A stretch of DNA of 64,000 nucleotides from Gonapodya prolifera JEL478 (GCA_001574975.1 KQ965854.1:67815-131814), one strand, 5' to 3'. Shown: positions 32,690-45,316, counted from the first letter of the stretch. A program made the numbers and translations. Notes: generated from the sequence alone by a model not told the origin.

Positions 32690-34126
32690 CGTTCTGAACG
32701 CTTTGGCGGACTGTGAAAATTCCACGGACGAGATAAGCCACTGTGCGAGCCCTATTGCCAATTCAGCGATGTGCCCTTCTTTTTCCGTGGCCAAAGAGAC
32801 GCAAGGGCAGACCGGCGCCGGATTCCACCCTCGAGCGAACCTGCGCCAGAAGCGGGCGGTGACAGGAGGGCGACAGGAGGGACATCAGGCGCAGTGGACG
32901 CGTGGAGGACACAGGCGTGGACGGGACGGGGGTCGTGGAGGGTGGACTCGGGATGGGAGGAAGCGCCGGACGCCAACGCTCCCGTATTGATGCCCGACCG
33001 CGACCCCGCCATTTGTTTATTCAGGGCTCCCGCTTCGGCTCCACTACCGGTGTCTTGGTGGGCGGGACCAGGTTGGTGAATGGAGCGGAGGGACGCCAAG
33101 GACTGGGCGACAGGAGCTTCTGGCCAGGACGTTCATCAAGACCTTCAGACTTTCCATTCCAGACGCAACGTACGATAACACTCCACGTTGTTCCGCTACC
33201 TGTGCGGCCAACCTCATCCTCCTATCCACCAAGCCAAACGGAACGGAACGGAACAGTTTCATTGGTTTTAAATTTGCACAAAAATGATACAGGAGCGCAA
33301 GGGTTTCCCAATCGCGCTCCAAGCTCCAAAAATTACGTGGCTCGCAAACAAGCGACTTCAGCTTGGTCTGCATCTCTGCAGGACCGTGCAACCACACGGC
33401 GCACACAACGGCACACCAAAAAGTGAGTTCAAAATGCGTGTTGGATAAGCCCCACCCGGCAGACCACGACGAGCGGTCGAATGGTGGGCGAGGCAAAGAT
33501 CCATTCACCCGTGCAACACAGCGTAACAGAGATTCGGTGATAACCCCCTAGCCGTCGGACCGCCCTTGTGAGACGGTCTAAAAGTGGCCGGGGGAGGAAT
33601 GGATTCTTTCAAACCCATCATGGGGAGTGCTGTTTCGGCGGGGCTTTATATGAATGGTATGGGGCAAGTGCGGGCGGGGTCCAGCTTGGGACAAGTTCGC
33701 GGGCAAGTGCATCAGGGCAAGGCACCAGCCTCACCGAAACACACATCACCAAGTGGATTGGGAATATCGGATTGGGAATATCGTGAGTGACAATGACTAT
33801 TTGTCCCTCAGTTCGGGGAGCTCTACCCTTGCGTCTCAATCTGTCTCAATGGATCATTTTATGATGGTGACAGGCACGGGCAGATCCAAAGGATAGTTGT
33901 AACATGATGAGTAACAGTGTCCACGAAACCGTCACGCCACAAATAAAAGAAAATGTCGGGGTTTATCGGGGTCTTCCCATTTTTAATGCTCCCTCGCGGT
34001 GGTGCTCCCTCATTATGACGCCATTATTTTGAGTCTTTTAACTTTATGACTCCAGCGCCGGTCGGATTCAAATATCCGGCTGCTTATTGACCAAGTTACA
34101 TTTCCATCTCCATTTCCATCGATTCC
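32690..34126. other. Interval without a recognised gene
   Basis: ORFs of 60-174 codons exist on both strands but none shows a domain. A short GGAAC triplication lies at about 33237-33252. The 3' end must hold the promoter of the dioxygenase gene at 34127. Confidence 0.35.
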
Positions 34127-35471
34127 ATGGCGACTTCTCCATCCTCGTCTCGCGAATACTACCCATCGTCGGTATCCCGGCCCTACACCGAATCGAAGAT
34201 CAAGCACTTGGCGGGCACAAAGGCCGATCCCGCCAAGAAGTCTCTCTTCAGCACGGCGAAGCAGGTGGTGGACTACACCCCGGCGATTGGCACGGAGATC
34301 GTCGGATTGCAGGTGCGTCCGAACTTCAATTCACGCGTTATTGGGATCGTCACTTATGCACTGTGTCGACTGTCGCTAGCTGAAAGACCTCAACGAGCAG
34401 CAAGCGGAAGACCTCGCACTTCTCATCGCGGAGCGCGGAGTTGTGTTCTTCCGTGACCAGGACTTGTCGCCCGAACAACAGCGCGAGCTCGGGTTACGTT
34501 GGGGTGTGTTTCATTTTAGCTTCCGGCCACCACTAGTTTTCTCACAGCCCGAACCTCTCTCCCAGGTAACATCAACGCCCAGGTCACCAGCCGCGGCGAC
34601 CAGGCCCAGCCCTTCCCCTTCCCCGACGTCCAAGTCTTCCACACCGACAAGAATTCCCTGCAAGCGCCGAACCGATGGCACCAGGACCACTCCGCCAACG
34701 AGACGCCAGCATCCATCACGTTCCTCATTGTCCGTGAAACGCCACCCAACGGAGGCGGGGACACCGTCTGGTCCTCCCTGTACAGCGCCTACGACAAGCT
34801 CAGCCCCGCCTTCCGCGAGCGGCTTGAAGGGCTCGAGACGCTCCAAGAGGGCGCGTACCAGCCTCACGACTCCAGCTACGTGCCCATGCGTGGCACACAC
34901 CCGCTGATCAGAACCCACCCGGTCACGGGGTGGAGACACTTATACGTCAACGACTCGTGGGCGAAGCAGGTCAAGGGGTTCAGGAGGGAGGAGAGCGACC
35001 TGCTGATTAACTTCCTGCAACAACACATTTCTTCTGGAGTTGATTATCAAGTGAGTGAGAGGGTTGAGAGTTCCAACGCGATGGATGTCGAGGATTTCCT
35101 AACTCTCGTCACTCTCCTTGTAGGTCCGCTTTAAATGGACGCCCAACTCGGTCGCCCTCTGGGACAACCGCTCCACCCAACACTCGGCCATCTGGGACTT
35201 CTTCCCCGTGACCCGCTAGTAAGTCTACCTTTCGATTTCCACTCCACACCTTTTTCTTACCCGCTCCCACTCAACCATCAGCGGCACCCGCGTCGTCGTA
35301 CACGGCGACAAATCCTACTTCGACCCCAAATCCAAGTCCCGCGCCGAAGCGCTGGGCATTCCAATCACCCCGTCCTGGAGGCGCGATATCGCAAACAAGC
35401 TTGAGGATGTCGTGGGAAGGGATGCGTGGGTGTTGCAGGGATTCAAGCAGAAGCCGTACGGTTCGTTGTAG
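34127..35471 (+). CDS. TauD/TfdA-family 2-oxoglutarate-dependent dioxygenase, five exons
   Basis: Exons 34127-34312, 34380-34503, 34566-35050, 35124-35218 and 35282-35471 give 359 aa in frame. The iron ligands are visible: H-x-D in RWHQDHSANETP and the distal His in DNRSTQHSAIWD. The 2-oxoglutarate Arg is in YGTRVVVHGD. EIVGLQLKDL, ERGVVFFRDQDLSPEQQRE and GGDTVWSSLYSAYDKLSP are typical of the fungal sulfonate/taurine dioxygenase group (JLP1-like). These cytosolic non-haem iron enzymes hydroxylate a sulfonate or related acid to release sulfite or an analogous product. The exact substrate is not predictable. No damage was seen. Confidence 0.9.
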
Positions 35472-36295
35472 AACTGTATAATGCACATAGAACATTGTTG
35501 TAATAATTGACTGACTCGGTTGTTCGAAGGAATCGTACAGTGAGGTGACAGCTACGCAAACTCACTCATACCCAAGAAAATGACCCCGCGATTGAAATCG
35601 TCTTGGTCCCTCCCGCCGGCATGTCGACCCACACCGTCATCGGGTCGTTTCCTACCTTCCCGACCGTGGAGGACTCCCCTGGAGCAGTCCCCTGAGGTAA
35701 CGTGACACCGACTTTGCAGGAATTCGTCTTGGTATGGTGACAGAGGTGAGGACGCCGCTGGCGATGTTGAACGAGGTGGAGATGCCGCAGGTGTCACGGG
35801 CTTCGCGGTCCCTGTGAGATGGTGCATCAAGGGGATGGCGATGGACGAATGACGAAAAGGTGGTGCAGTTCACCAATGGAGAAGCTCAAGATCATCCATT
35901 TTGTAGCTGGAGGAGTTCAGCAAATTGAATGGATCTATTCTCCGTCCTCCAAAAGAACGGACCGCACCTCTGAAGAGGCCACTTCACAAGGGCAAGGTAT
36001 TTCGCCACAACGACTTCGACCCATTGCTGCAAGAGAGGCGTCAAGTTGTATTGCCGGCAGTGACAACGGGCTGGTGGGAGTTCAGAATGATTGACATATA
36101 ACGTCACCAATGAGCCAAGCCTTGCTCGTCAGAATTCACCTGATTGGTGGAACCTGAGGTCAAAAAGAGACGCGTTACGCCACGTTATGTCACCTGGTGG
36201 ACGCAGATCATTGCAATCTCAAATGTGGGGATCATATCTCAGTTTCAAAAGCATTGGAGTGACCCCTTTCGCCTCTCTGTGTAAGATTTGGTCCC
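35472..36295. other. Interval without a recognised gene
   Basis: Two overlapping minus-strand ORFs (35830-35552 and 35876-35652) show no domain. They lie tail-to-tail with the dioxygenase gene. Nothing else is recognised. Confidence 0.3.
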
Positions 36296-39200
36296 ATGTC
36301 GATGTTCCGAGCTTATACATTATACCGCGGTCAGATCAATAACAGTCCAAGAGATACTTCCACTTACTTGGGAAGAGTACATGCTATTGTAAATTGCAAC
36401 ATTCTGGCTTACCGTATCCGCGGTGAAGTAAATTTCCGTCGGCCGTGGAATAACGTGGAATCCATCAAAGTTGGACGACGCAGTTTTGGAAATCCACTCG
36501 TGATATGCATTTGAGGGAACAAGAGATGAGCGGGAGTTGTCCCCAACAGCTGTCGTAATTCCATTTGCAGTGAAGACGACCAGGGCATCTACGTTGAACA
36601 AACCTGTGGTGGGACAATGACATCGTTGACTTTTCTGGTCCTGTAAAGCGCGCACATACCCGTGATTGCAAGTGTGACGATGGACGCGGGTGAGAACCAT
36701 GACGTCCCAACAAAACCCAAACGGTAGGCCATGAAGAAGTTTGTCTGAATTTCAGACGTAACATCGTAGCTAAGGGAGAAGGTGAGTGCTCTTTGATGAA
36801 ACAAAAAGGACAAGCGAGGAGAGCGTCCAATGATCACAGGGTCGCCGCATCAAGAGATTCTCATGAGTGAATGTATGAATGACCCAACTCACCCGATTCT
36901 GATTCGATGTCGAAGTCGTCAGATAAGCCACGAGAGGATCTAAGGCAAAGTCATTCGCGTGCATATTTTCCCAGATGTGAAAGATGGACTCACCGTCGGT
37001 CAAGTTGGTCCATTCGGTGGGGAAGCTTGAAGGCCAAGCATTTGTTCCAGATCCAAGCGGTTTCACACAGGTGTTAGGAACTGTGGAAGCTACCAATATG
37101 GGGAGCTTGCATCGCATTGTTCTGACCGCAGGGCCTTCAACGCGACTCACATGGTGTGACAGTCAATTGTGAAGGGGAGCTAATGTTTGCTAAATTCCGT
37201 TGCCTTGTACCGAACAAGGGACAGTCAAACTTCAAACGGTTTGTTTTCAACTTGAGGAAGCTTTCTACCATTAAATGCGAACTTTGAGCCGCAAGAATTG
37301 TGGTCCTCAGTAACGGGCTATTTTGAACATGTTTCATAACTTACCTCGAGTTTGAAATTCGATCCTGAAGCATATGATGGTCAGGTTAACGCGCAATTGG
37401 AACAAAATAATCACATTCAGTTACCCGCTGGTAGGCGGCTGTTCAGGTCATCTTGCCACAAGTAAATTGCTGCAACGTCTTCCGGTCGCACACGGAAAGC
37501 TTCACTTGAGTTCTAGTAGCTTGCGGTTGGCACGCTTTAATTGAAGGCCAATTTTGCCACTTTATCCTCACCGCAACATTCCGCGAATCACTCACAAGAA
37601 CTCGTCAACTTACAGTTGAAATATCGCTCTCCTGATGCCCTGGTAAAGCCTCCGTGTTCCCCATTGAATACAGATATGGTTGGCGAGGATGGAGGCAGAT
37701 AACTTTCCGGATACTGTTTTCCGGTTTGGGAATGCGTGTCGTGAGAATGACAGACGCCCTCATGTCACTCACCACGTCGCAAAATTGAGATAGAATGATA
37801 TGACCTAAACCTGACAGCCGTTCGGAAGCTGCGTCATGACACCGGTAGTCGTTTTGCTGGGGCCAGCTCCAAAGTACCCAACTGCAAACATGTTCGCCGA
37901 ATCAACGATGGTTGCGGGATAGTGCCAGAGTCTGGAAAGCCCGTCAAAGCGCTTCAAAGGTTTCTGCGTTGCTAATGACTCACCCACTTGTGTTGACGGT
38001 GGCTGTAGTTGCAAGACCGGCGAGATCGGCAAACGTTGCGTTGAACGTGAGGGCTTCCGTCGTTCCCGTCCCAGATCCGGCTGCGCTGGTTCCGTCAGGC
38101 AATGTGGGGCCAGTTGCTAGAACTATCCGACGGACGTTGTACGTGGACTCATAAGATTCAAACTGTTGCGAAAAGTTGACAAATCTCAATTGGACCCAGT
38201 TGCAACATTGACATCAAAATACCAATGTAAGTTCGGTGGGAGAAAGGTTGTTCAGTGCCGACAATACTGCAATACTATAAGATTAACGGGGGAGAATTAA
38301 AAGGGTACGTGGGTGTAGAGATTCAGATATTACCTGTAAAGTGGGTTTCCCGAACTGTCCAACAACGACGCTGGAGCCCCGACCGAGACTGTATACGGTA
38401 TGCTGTAGCTCTCAAGACTTACCTCTAATGCCCATGATAATGTCATCCATGTGCGCGATGTGCTGGAAATGGGCAAAGATACCTTCGTAAATGCGGCCTG
38501 CTACCGTAACCAGCAGAACGCGGTGACCGAGCTTGAATGACTTGGAGGGAGCGAGTGTGGAGGAGGAAGACGTCATTGTTTCGGATGATGTCATGCTAAG
38601 TGTTGATTCTGTCGTCGATGATGCTAACAATGAGGTTATACCAAGTGGTAATTCTGTCGTAGGTGATGATACCGATGAAGTAGCACTAGGGTTGAGTCTG
38701 TTGTCGCGGCAGATGAAGAAGCGATCGATGGCGGGGAAGACGTTCTAGTGCCAATGATTTTTGATGAGATGCCGACGTCAAGTGTTGTACACCCACGATG
38801 CTGCAGATGAAGAGGATTCTCCCGTTATGCTTAGACTGAAGCACTTATTAGAAGATAGCTTTTCATAAGGAGTGTCGAACACTTAACTTACACCGTAGTC
38901 GTCGAGGAAACAGACGGCTCCGCGGTGGTTGAGAATTGCCAGCGGTTGTGGCCGGTACGTACTTTCATAGAATGTTTAGCCTGCAATGACAGGAACCTTC
39001 ACATGATCGCTCACGCATGTGCAACCGGTGGCATTCCAGTAGCTCCACGCCACGGAGTTCTGGTCCATCACGCCCTAACTCGTCACGAACCCGTTCAACA
39101 TTCGGATCCCGAACGCCGAGACCAAACTTGAACAGATAAACTTTGACGTACGCATTAGTGCTATTGCTGAGTGGGAAAATGGGACGGTATGTGGATGGGA

Positions 39201-39623
39201 TGGTGGCGCACCATTGGGCAGGTGTTGTAGCAGTGGGATCAGGAGTGCGACTACGCAGAGCCCGAGTGTTTTTCTCAGGGCTCGCATGACGAACTGCACT
39301 CTTGGTATGTGTAAATGTTGTCGAAAAACAAAGAAGGGTGCGATATGACGTTTGTGCGAAGTGCTGCCTGTAGCCTTGATCGGACGACTTCCCTTTCATA
39401 AGTCAAGCGAAGACGGCAGGAGAGTCCGCGAGTTTGATATTGACACCTTTAAACGACGGCCCTCATTCGGACAGGAGTATTGGCCAATGATCGTTTTTAC
39501 TGTAGCGTTGTGACCAAGGAGTGCCACGATCACACCGGAAGGCCACACTGGGCACATATGAGTCATACACTCGAGTTTGAGTCGGACAGAGTGCGAAGGA
39601 ATTTCATTTGAGAGAGAAGTCAC
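36296..39623 (-). pseudogene. Eroded multi-exon gene, secreted or membrane protein (unrecognised)
   Basis: The minus strand holds a chain of protein-like pieces separated by intron-like sequences and stops. A signal peptide (ALRKTLGLCVVALLIPLL) starts near 39285. It is followed by NSVAWSYWNATGCTC, a Ser/Thr-rich segment, VTVAGRIYEGIFAHFQ, VSVGAPASLLDSSGNPLY, IAVLSALNNLSPTELTL, SANMFAVGYFGAGPSKT, ILVASTVPNTCVKPL and FVGTSWFSPASIVTLAI. The repeated small-residue, aromatic motifs suggest one large extracellular sensor-like domain (Cache-type is a guess) with a membrane segment. In-frame stops and frame changes prevent a full model, so it may be a pseudogene or a gene with many introns. Confidence 0.35.
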
Positions 39624-39787
39624 GGATTCAGTTCCGTTCCGTATTCAATGAATAAATCTGCTGTACAATGATGGTAGCTTGAAGTCTCTCTTCGAAATCA
39701 CGCCAAAGCTCGACCAGAAGTGTAAAATATCCGTAGATTCAGGACTGTGTCATTGCCTAAGGTCCACATGAACGTCACTCAATCAAG

Positions 39788-40306
39788 TCACCACCGTTCC
39801 TTCTTCCGTATCCGGTCCAGAATCGCCACCTGTCTGTGAAACGTAGAGTTGATAAACTGGCGATCCCTTTCGTTCTCCACCTTTATTCTCCTCTCAGATC
39901 CCGGCGGGAGGGGCGCGAGGGCGAGAACTTTTGGTGGTGGTACACCAAACTTCTTCGCGAGGGCTCCCACGGTCCACGTGTCCGGGTCTGACTGTCTCAG
40001 CCGACGCATCTCCGCAATCTGGTCTCCCGTCAGCACGACGCTCGCATCGTACTTGCGCCAGCGGGAGGGGAGTGCGGGAGGGAGTTGGGATGGGTCCGTT
40101 ATGGGTGCAGCGGGGTGCTTTCGATGTATGAAGAGGGAGCCATCAGGAAGAGTGACTCGCGGTGTGTCGACTGGGATGTCGCGGGAGTAGTGATGTTTAG
40201 AACGGAGTTGGGAGAACGATGGGGCGATGTTGGAAAGAATTGATGGGATCGGGAAGACGGAAGCCGGATTTCGTACAAACACCGCCAAATGGCTGGACGA
40301 GTTCAT
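39788..40306 (-). CDS. MRPL20: Mitochondrial large-subunit ribosomal protein L20 (fungal MRP-L20 family)
   Basis: A single exon gives 172 aa from the ATG at 40306; the open frame extends to a GTG at 40345, which is unlikely as a start. The first ~45 residues are basic and Ser/Ala-rich, fitting a mitochondrial presequence. The core has LTGDQIAEMRRLRQSDPDTW followed by LAKKFGVPPPKVL, the family hallmark, then a basic tail ending RIRKKERW. It functions in the mitoribosome large subunit. It is divergent from the UNC50 gene with 158 bp between the starts, so a shared promoter is likely. Confidence 0.85.
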   Translation of the reverse strand: MNSSSHLAVFVRNPASVFPIPSILSNIAPSFSQLRSKHHYSRDIPVDTPRVTLPDGSLFIHRKHPAAPITDPSQLPPALPSRWRKYDASVVLTGDQIAEMRRLRQSDPDTWTVGALAKKFGVPPPKVLALAPLPPGSERRIKVENERDRQFINSTFHRQVAILDRIRKKERW

Positions 40307-40464
40307 CTTGACGGTGATGGTGCCAGGTGGTTGTGCTCTGTTCACTGGCTGGACTTGTCACGCAAATGAAAGAATCGAAATGTAGTAACAAACCCAAAGA
40401 CCACAGCAACTACACTTTTATTTGAATTGCAATCAATCACAACCGTCACCATTTCCATGCCCGT
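40307..40464. promoter_or_regulatory. Bidirectional intergenic region between MRPL20 and UNC50 starts
   Basis: A 158-bp AT-richer gap separates two divergent ATGs, so it must hold both promoters. A CTTTTATTTGAATTGCAATC stretch at 40414-40433 is the most AT-rich part. No defined motif is claimed. Confidence 0.4.
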
Positions 40465-41753
40465 ATGACATCGCGCCACGCTCACATGACAACGGGCTTT
40501 TCAATGGCAACAGCTGGCGCACTCGCGACGCCTTCGTCCACTCCACCCCTTCGCCAACAACGATACTCACCCATCCCTCCCTCCCCTCCCGACGTATTCA
40601 ATGGCATGATACCGACTCCAGCCTCGGCGAGGGGGAGACGGAGGCGAACAGGCACTGGGATCGTCGAGTACATTCGTCGCGTTTTCAACGTGCAGCAAAT
40701 GGACTTTGAATTCGCGCTGTCGCAGATGTTCTACGTCTGCGTGTCCCCCATGAGAGTGTGCGTAAGGACGATCGCGTTGGCGACTTGTGAGTCAGGCATT
40801 GACTAATGGTTGCGTGGGCTTTGGAACATTTTCAGTTACCGAAATATCTACTACCATAAACGTGGGTGTCCAAGAAGCTTGGCCCCCTCTTCAACGCTCC
40901 TTTGTTTACCTGCATGGTCGTCTCCCTTTAGAAACAAAGAACCAATGGGCGCGGGACGACCCTGCCTTCGTCGTCGTTCAGAGCGCGCTACTCAGCAGTA
41001 TGTCGTGGCACCTTTCATACAAAACAAAACACCCACCAACTGCTTGCTTCCTCAGTAATTGCCATTGCGTACAGCATAGCCTACAGAGTGGGGTTCCTGG
41101 GAACCCTGAAGCTCATGTTCTTCATGGTCGCAGTAGACTATTTGCTGGTTGGAGCTGGGGTAGCGACTGTCAACTGGTCAGTACACATCCCCACGCCATT
41201 CCAACGTCGCCACAGCTTACTCCTCCTCTTCTCTTGGTGGCGCTGCCGCTCCCTACATTCACTCCTCGACCCCACACACTCTCCGGCGTCCCTTTGCCTC
41301 CCAGGCTCTTCACCAACCGCGTCCTGATCGCCCAACCCCTGTTGCACTCAGTCCGACAACAAGTGGAATGGGCGTACTGCTTCGACGTCCACTGCAACGC
41401 CTTCTTCCCGCTCTCCCTCGCCACCTACGTCGTGCAGTTCTTCTTCCTCCCCATCGTCACCAGGCAGGGCTGGGTTGCCGCCTTTGTGGGGAATACCCTC
41501 TACGGGGGAGCAGTGGGGTACTACCTCTACGTCACCTTTTTGGGATACAACGGTGAGAGAAGGGCCCGTCACGTGTTTCTTGAGGTTCCCATTCCCTGGC
41601 CCACTCACAACAATTTCATAAGCGCTCCCTTTCCTTCGTCACCAAACGATTTTCCTATACCCGATAGCGCTGATATGCGCAGCCTGGATAGTCTGCGTTG
41701 CGCTCGGATTCAACGTAGCAGCATTCGTGCTGGGCGTATACTTTGGTACTTGA
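40465..41753 (+). CDS. UNC-50 / GMH1 family Golgi membrane protein, six exons
   Basis: Exons 40465-40757, 40836-40861 (26 nt), 40932-40997, 41056-41176, 41305-41552 and 41623-41753 join in frame to 294 aa. Diagnostic stretches are YIRRVFNVQQMDFEFALSQM, VYRNIYYHKQTKNQWARDDP and HCNAFFPLSLATYVVQFFF. Five or so hydrophobic segments follow from ~residue 120 to the end. The first ~70 residues are Ser/Pro-rich and cytosolic. The family resides in the inner nuclear membrane/Golgi; yeast Gmh1 is linked to the Arf-GEFs Gea1/2. The frame is intact. Confidence 0.9.
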
Positions 41754-42182
41754 GTTGGTACTTGAGAAGAGACTGGGACGCTATGGACGTATGAACCTAT
41801 CGATGGTTGTCGGCTTCGCTTGGGCGCGAACTGGCAACGACGCAAGCACAAGAGTGTTGTTTTTGCACACCTGGTAGCTCGAAATCTAGCATACAAAAGT
41901 AATTACGGTATTAGCACGAAGTGGTCAAAGCAGTTTGACGTTTCTGCAGAGTCACAGTTGTCAGTCAGTGAATGGGTGGGGTGGCCACCATTTTTGCGAA
42001 GAACTGGTCAGTTTCACCTCCCCAACGTCCCACCCCATCGCCCCGTCCATCTCCCCCACTTTCCTGCGCTTTTCGACTCGCTGTGGACACTTGCCATACC
42101 AGATCCCAACGGCGCCTCACCTTTGAGACTTCCAATTCCCCAACCAGTTGCGCCGTCCTGATTCTCGCGAAATCCGAAGACG

Positions 42183-43896
42183 ATGAGCGCTCAGGCACAA
42201 AAACCGAATGAAGCTGAGACGCAAGAAGAGGATATGGGTGGACCGGTTCCAGTGCAGAAGCTAGAAGTGAGTGATTCGCACCATGGTTGGTTGAGGGCCG
42301 GAAGTCACGTTCTCCGCCATCGGTCGGTGGATCGATTGGCGAAGGGAGCTTGCGCTTTGACGCAGCTATGGAAACACCTCGCCTAAGTGCCACCGGTGGC
42401 CGTTTGTTGGCTGGAATGACAGTGTGTTGTGCAATGCGTGGTCTTCACCAATGCTTGCTGTCCCATTGGCACTCAGGAGTTTGGAATTCACTCTTCGGAC
42501 ATTAAAAAACTTGTAGAGAATGGATTTTACACGTAAGTTAGCCCCAGGGCTCAATCCCGACACCGCGTACTTCATTATTTTACTCTAACAGAGTGGAGTC
42601 TGTCGCGTTCGCCACGAAGAAGAAGCTCTGTGAGATAAAAGGACTGTCGGAGCAGAAGGCGGAGAAGATTCTCTCGGAAGGTGAGCGTCTCGCCGGGGAT
42701 CAATTAATCGCGGGATACGGATGAGGAAACAAGAACATGAGCAGCCACCTGGGGACAAGGAAGTCATCTACCTTTCTGAATCGTCGATATTTTCCCCCAC
42801 CAGCCTCAAAAATTGTTCCCATGGGCTTCACTACGGCGTCGGAGTTCTACGAAAGAAGGGCGGAACTGGTTTGCTTGACGACGGGGTCCAAGGAGCTCGA
42901 CAAACTTCTCGGAGGAAGTGAGTGCATGCCACTCAATCTTGCGCTAGCTACGTACTAACAGATTGTTGTTGCGATAAGATGGAATCGAGACCGGTTCCAT
43001 CACAGAACTGTTTGGCGAGTTCCGAACAGGAAAGACTCAAATATGCCACACACTGGCTGTCACTTGCCAAGTAAGCACAGTTCCAGCTTTGCCGATGAGT
43101 CCCGTCTTCACTGTCCGCGACCAGCTGCCGGCAAGTATGGGTGGAGGGGAGGGCAGATGCCTTTACATCGATACCGAGGGTACTTTCCGACCGGAACGGC
43201 TGCTCGCAGTCGCTCAGAGGTGATTTTGTTGTAACGAATGTGTTAGGCAGTGATCCCACTGAAGTTTTGAAACGACACAAGGTATGGACTAAATCAGGAC
43301 GAAGTTCTTGACAACGTTGCGTACGCAAGAGCCTACAACACGGATCACCAAATGGCCTTGTTGGTGCAAGCCGCGCAGATGATGAATGAGTCGAGGTGGA
43401 TATCATTCGATGAGCGCTCGAGCCTCCGCCCTTTCACTGATAAGTCTGTTTCAGATTTTCTCTTCTAGTCGTCGATTCCGCCACGGCGCTGTACCGGACA
43501 GATTATTCGGGTCGGGGAGAGCTCGCTGCGCGACAGACCCACTTGGCTAAGTTCTTGAGAGCGCTACAGAAGATTGCTGACGAGGTTCGTCCTAACAACG
43601 TCACGCCGCCTGAACACGATGATCAAATTTTTTCGTCTGTACCTCAGTTCGGTGTTGCTGTCGTTATCACGAATCAGGTCGTCGCTCAGGTCGATGGAGG
43701 GGCGGCTATGTTCAATCCAGACCCCAAGAAACCTATCGGAGGTAACATCATGGCCCACTCGTCCACAACACGGTTGTCGCTGAGGAAGGGCCGAGGAGAA
43801 ACGCGAATCGCAAAAATATATGACTCCCCGTTGTTACCGGAAGCAGAAGGTATGTTTGCGATCAATGCAGACGGCATTGGCGATGCCAAGGAATAG
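42183..43896 (+). CDS. RAD51: RAD51 recombinase, nine exons
   Basis: Nine exons (42183-42266, 42477-42532, 42592-42680, 42804-42917, 42979-43070, 43125-43219, 43282-43395, 43455-43584, 43648-43896) give 340 aa, the usual RAD51 length. The N-terminal helix-hairpin-helix region ([21 protein letters not shown]) precedes [16 protein letters not shown]. Walker A is GEFRTGKTQ at ~125-133, Walker B LLVVDSA at ~216-222. [20 protein letters not shown] and the end DGIGDAKE are RAD51-specific rather than DMC1-like. It forms the ATP-dependent strand-exchange filament on ssDNA. The junction of exons 4 and 5 gives GGNGIETG, one residue longer than the usual GGGIETG. It is tail-to-tail with RPF1, 131 bp apart. 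Confidence 0.95.
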
Positions 43897-44027
43897 AGTG
43901 ATGTGGGATTTATACCATGCAATACCTTTTCGGTTCACAAACATGTATATTTGATATCAATATGCACTGAGTAGAAATGTTATGTAATTGGTTTAACAAT
44001 TGTGAACGAGTTGAGTGAAAAAAGAAA

Positions 44028-45316
44028 TCACAAAAAGAATCGTTTGCGGCTGGTGTCCATCTCGGGCTTTGGAAAACAACAAGCATAATGAGGTGAGAGG
44101 TGCAGCAAATGGCGATCGATCAAAACATTGAACGAACCTTATGCTTCCACTCGTATTCACCGAACTTCGTGTCAAATGTCCCTTTTTGTAACCACCGCAG
44201 TTTCAAGGTGAATCTAGGCCCGAGCTCCTGCAAGTCAACCTTTTTTCCATCTTTGAATATATATCTTGTGGAAGGGAGTGCCTTTGTCAGAGAACGGAGA
44301 CAGATCCACATCGCACTTGTGCTCTCACCGGTGTCTTCGAAAGAAGATGAAATCTCGTTGGTTGTGCAGCGTGCACACCTGTCGTCCTTTGAACTCCGGA
44401 ACGGTAGGAAACAGCGCGGCGAACATCCGTCCAACTGTGTGACCCAATCGCGTGTTGAAGTTGTTGAGGATAAGCTCGGGCTTGTGAGGAGTAGAGCGTC
44501 CGTGATTCGCGATATCCTTCGAGAGACGGATAGATGTGAGTTTGAAGTAAGCGGTGGGGCCATGTGGGAGGTGAATAAGTGTAATTGCGTCTGTCGGCAA
44601 ACGTGTTAACCATATCGCACGGTGCAGTGAAATATCGTACTCACTGGGTACTTTCTTATCCTCGTTTATGATCATCAAGTCCGTGTAGTCCTTCTGTACT
44701 GCCAATTGGACGAGCTTCTTCACCTCCTCCGTTGACCCACGTTTCACAAAGGTGCTGTTGGGAAACACGTCGCAGAGCTCGTTGGAAAGTTCGTACACCT
44801 CCTACACCAAGCATTTTCTTTGCGTAAGTACGTGGTGATTCTGGCGTCGCACGTTATTGAAGCCGCACCTTCGACGGTCGACGATTGGTTGTCACAAGAA
44901 GCTTTGGTTGGACTCCGTCCCGGAAGTAGGACGCAAACTCGTCTATTTCTTCATCCTTGAACACCTTAGGTAGACGAGTGAGGGAGTTCTTCAGCTTTGA
45001 TTACTGGGAAAGCGCTCGCCAACTGGCAACTCACTTCTTCATCCAATCCAACGATCGTTTCGTCAAACTCCCGTGTGTTCTCGAGGGTATTTGGGACATT
45101 CTTCTTCAGCCTCTCTTCTTTGAGCTCCGGATTCTCCTTCTCGTCCTTCTTCGTCTGCATCCTCGCCTTCAACTTGGCCCGTCGTTTTTCCGATTTGATC
45201 TTGTGAAAGACCTCTTCTCTCTTCATTTTGTTCCGAATCTGGGAGGGCATGACACGAGATGATGTGCCCATGTCCTTTGGAGGCCCATCGGGCACGGCAG
45301 GTGGGTTCTTGGGCAT
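44028..45316 (-). CDS. RPF1: Ribosome production factor 1 (Brix-domain), six exons
   Basis: Exons 45316-45035, 44964-44869, 44801-44645, 44590-44329, 44264-44138 and 44066-44028 give 320 aa. The Lys/Glu-rich N-terminus ends [16 protein letters not shown]. The Brix domain (~95-300) contains [96 protein letters not shown] and [14 protein letters not shown], ending [11 protein letters not shown]. This order separates RPF1 from IMP4, BRX1 and SSF1. It acts in 60S pre-ribosome assembly (27S processing) in the nucleolus. The frame is intact. Confidence 0.93.

Noticed and set aside
33237-33252. GGAAC triplication as a functional repeat
   Set aside because: Three copies of a pentamer are within chance for this much sequence.
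44100-44609. 169-codon plus-strand ORF over RPF1
   Set aside because: It is antisense to exons of RPF1 that are strongly conserved and correctly spliced.
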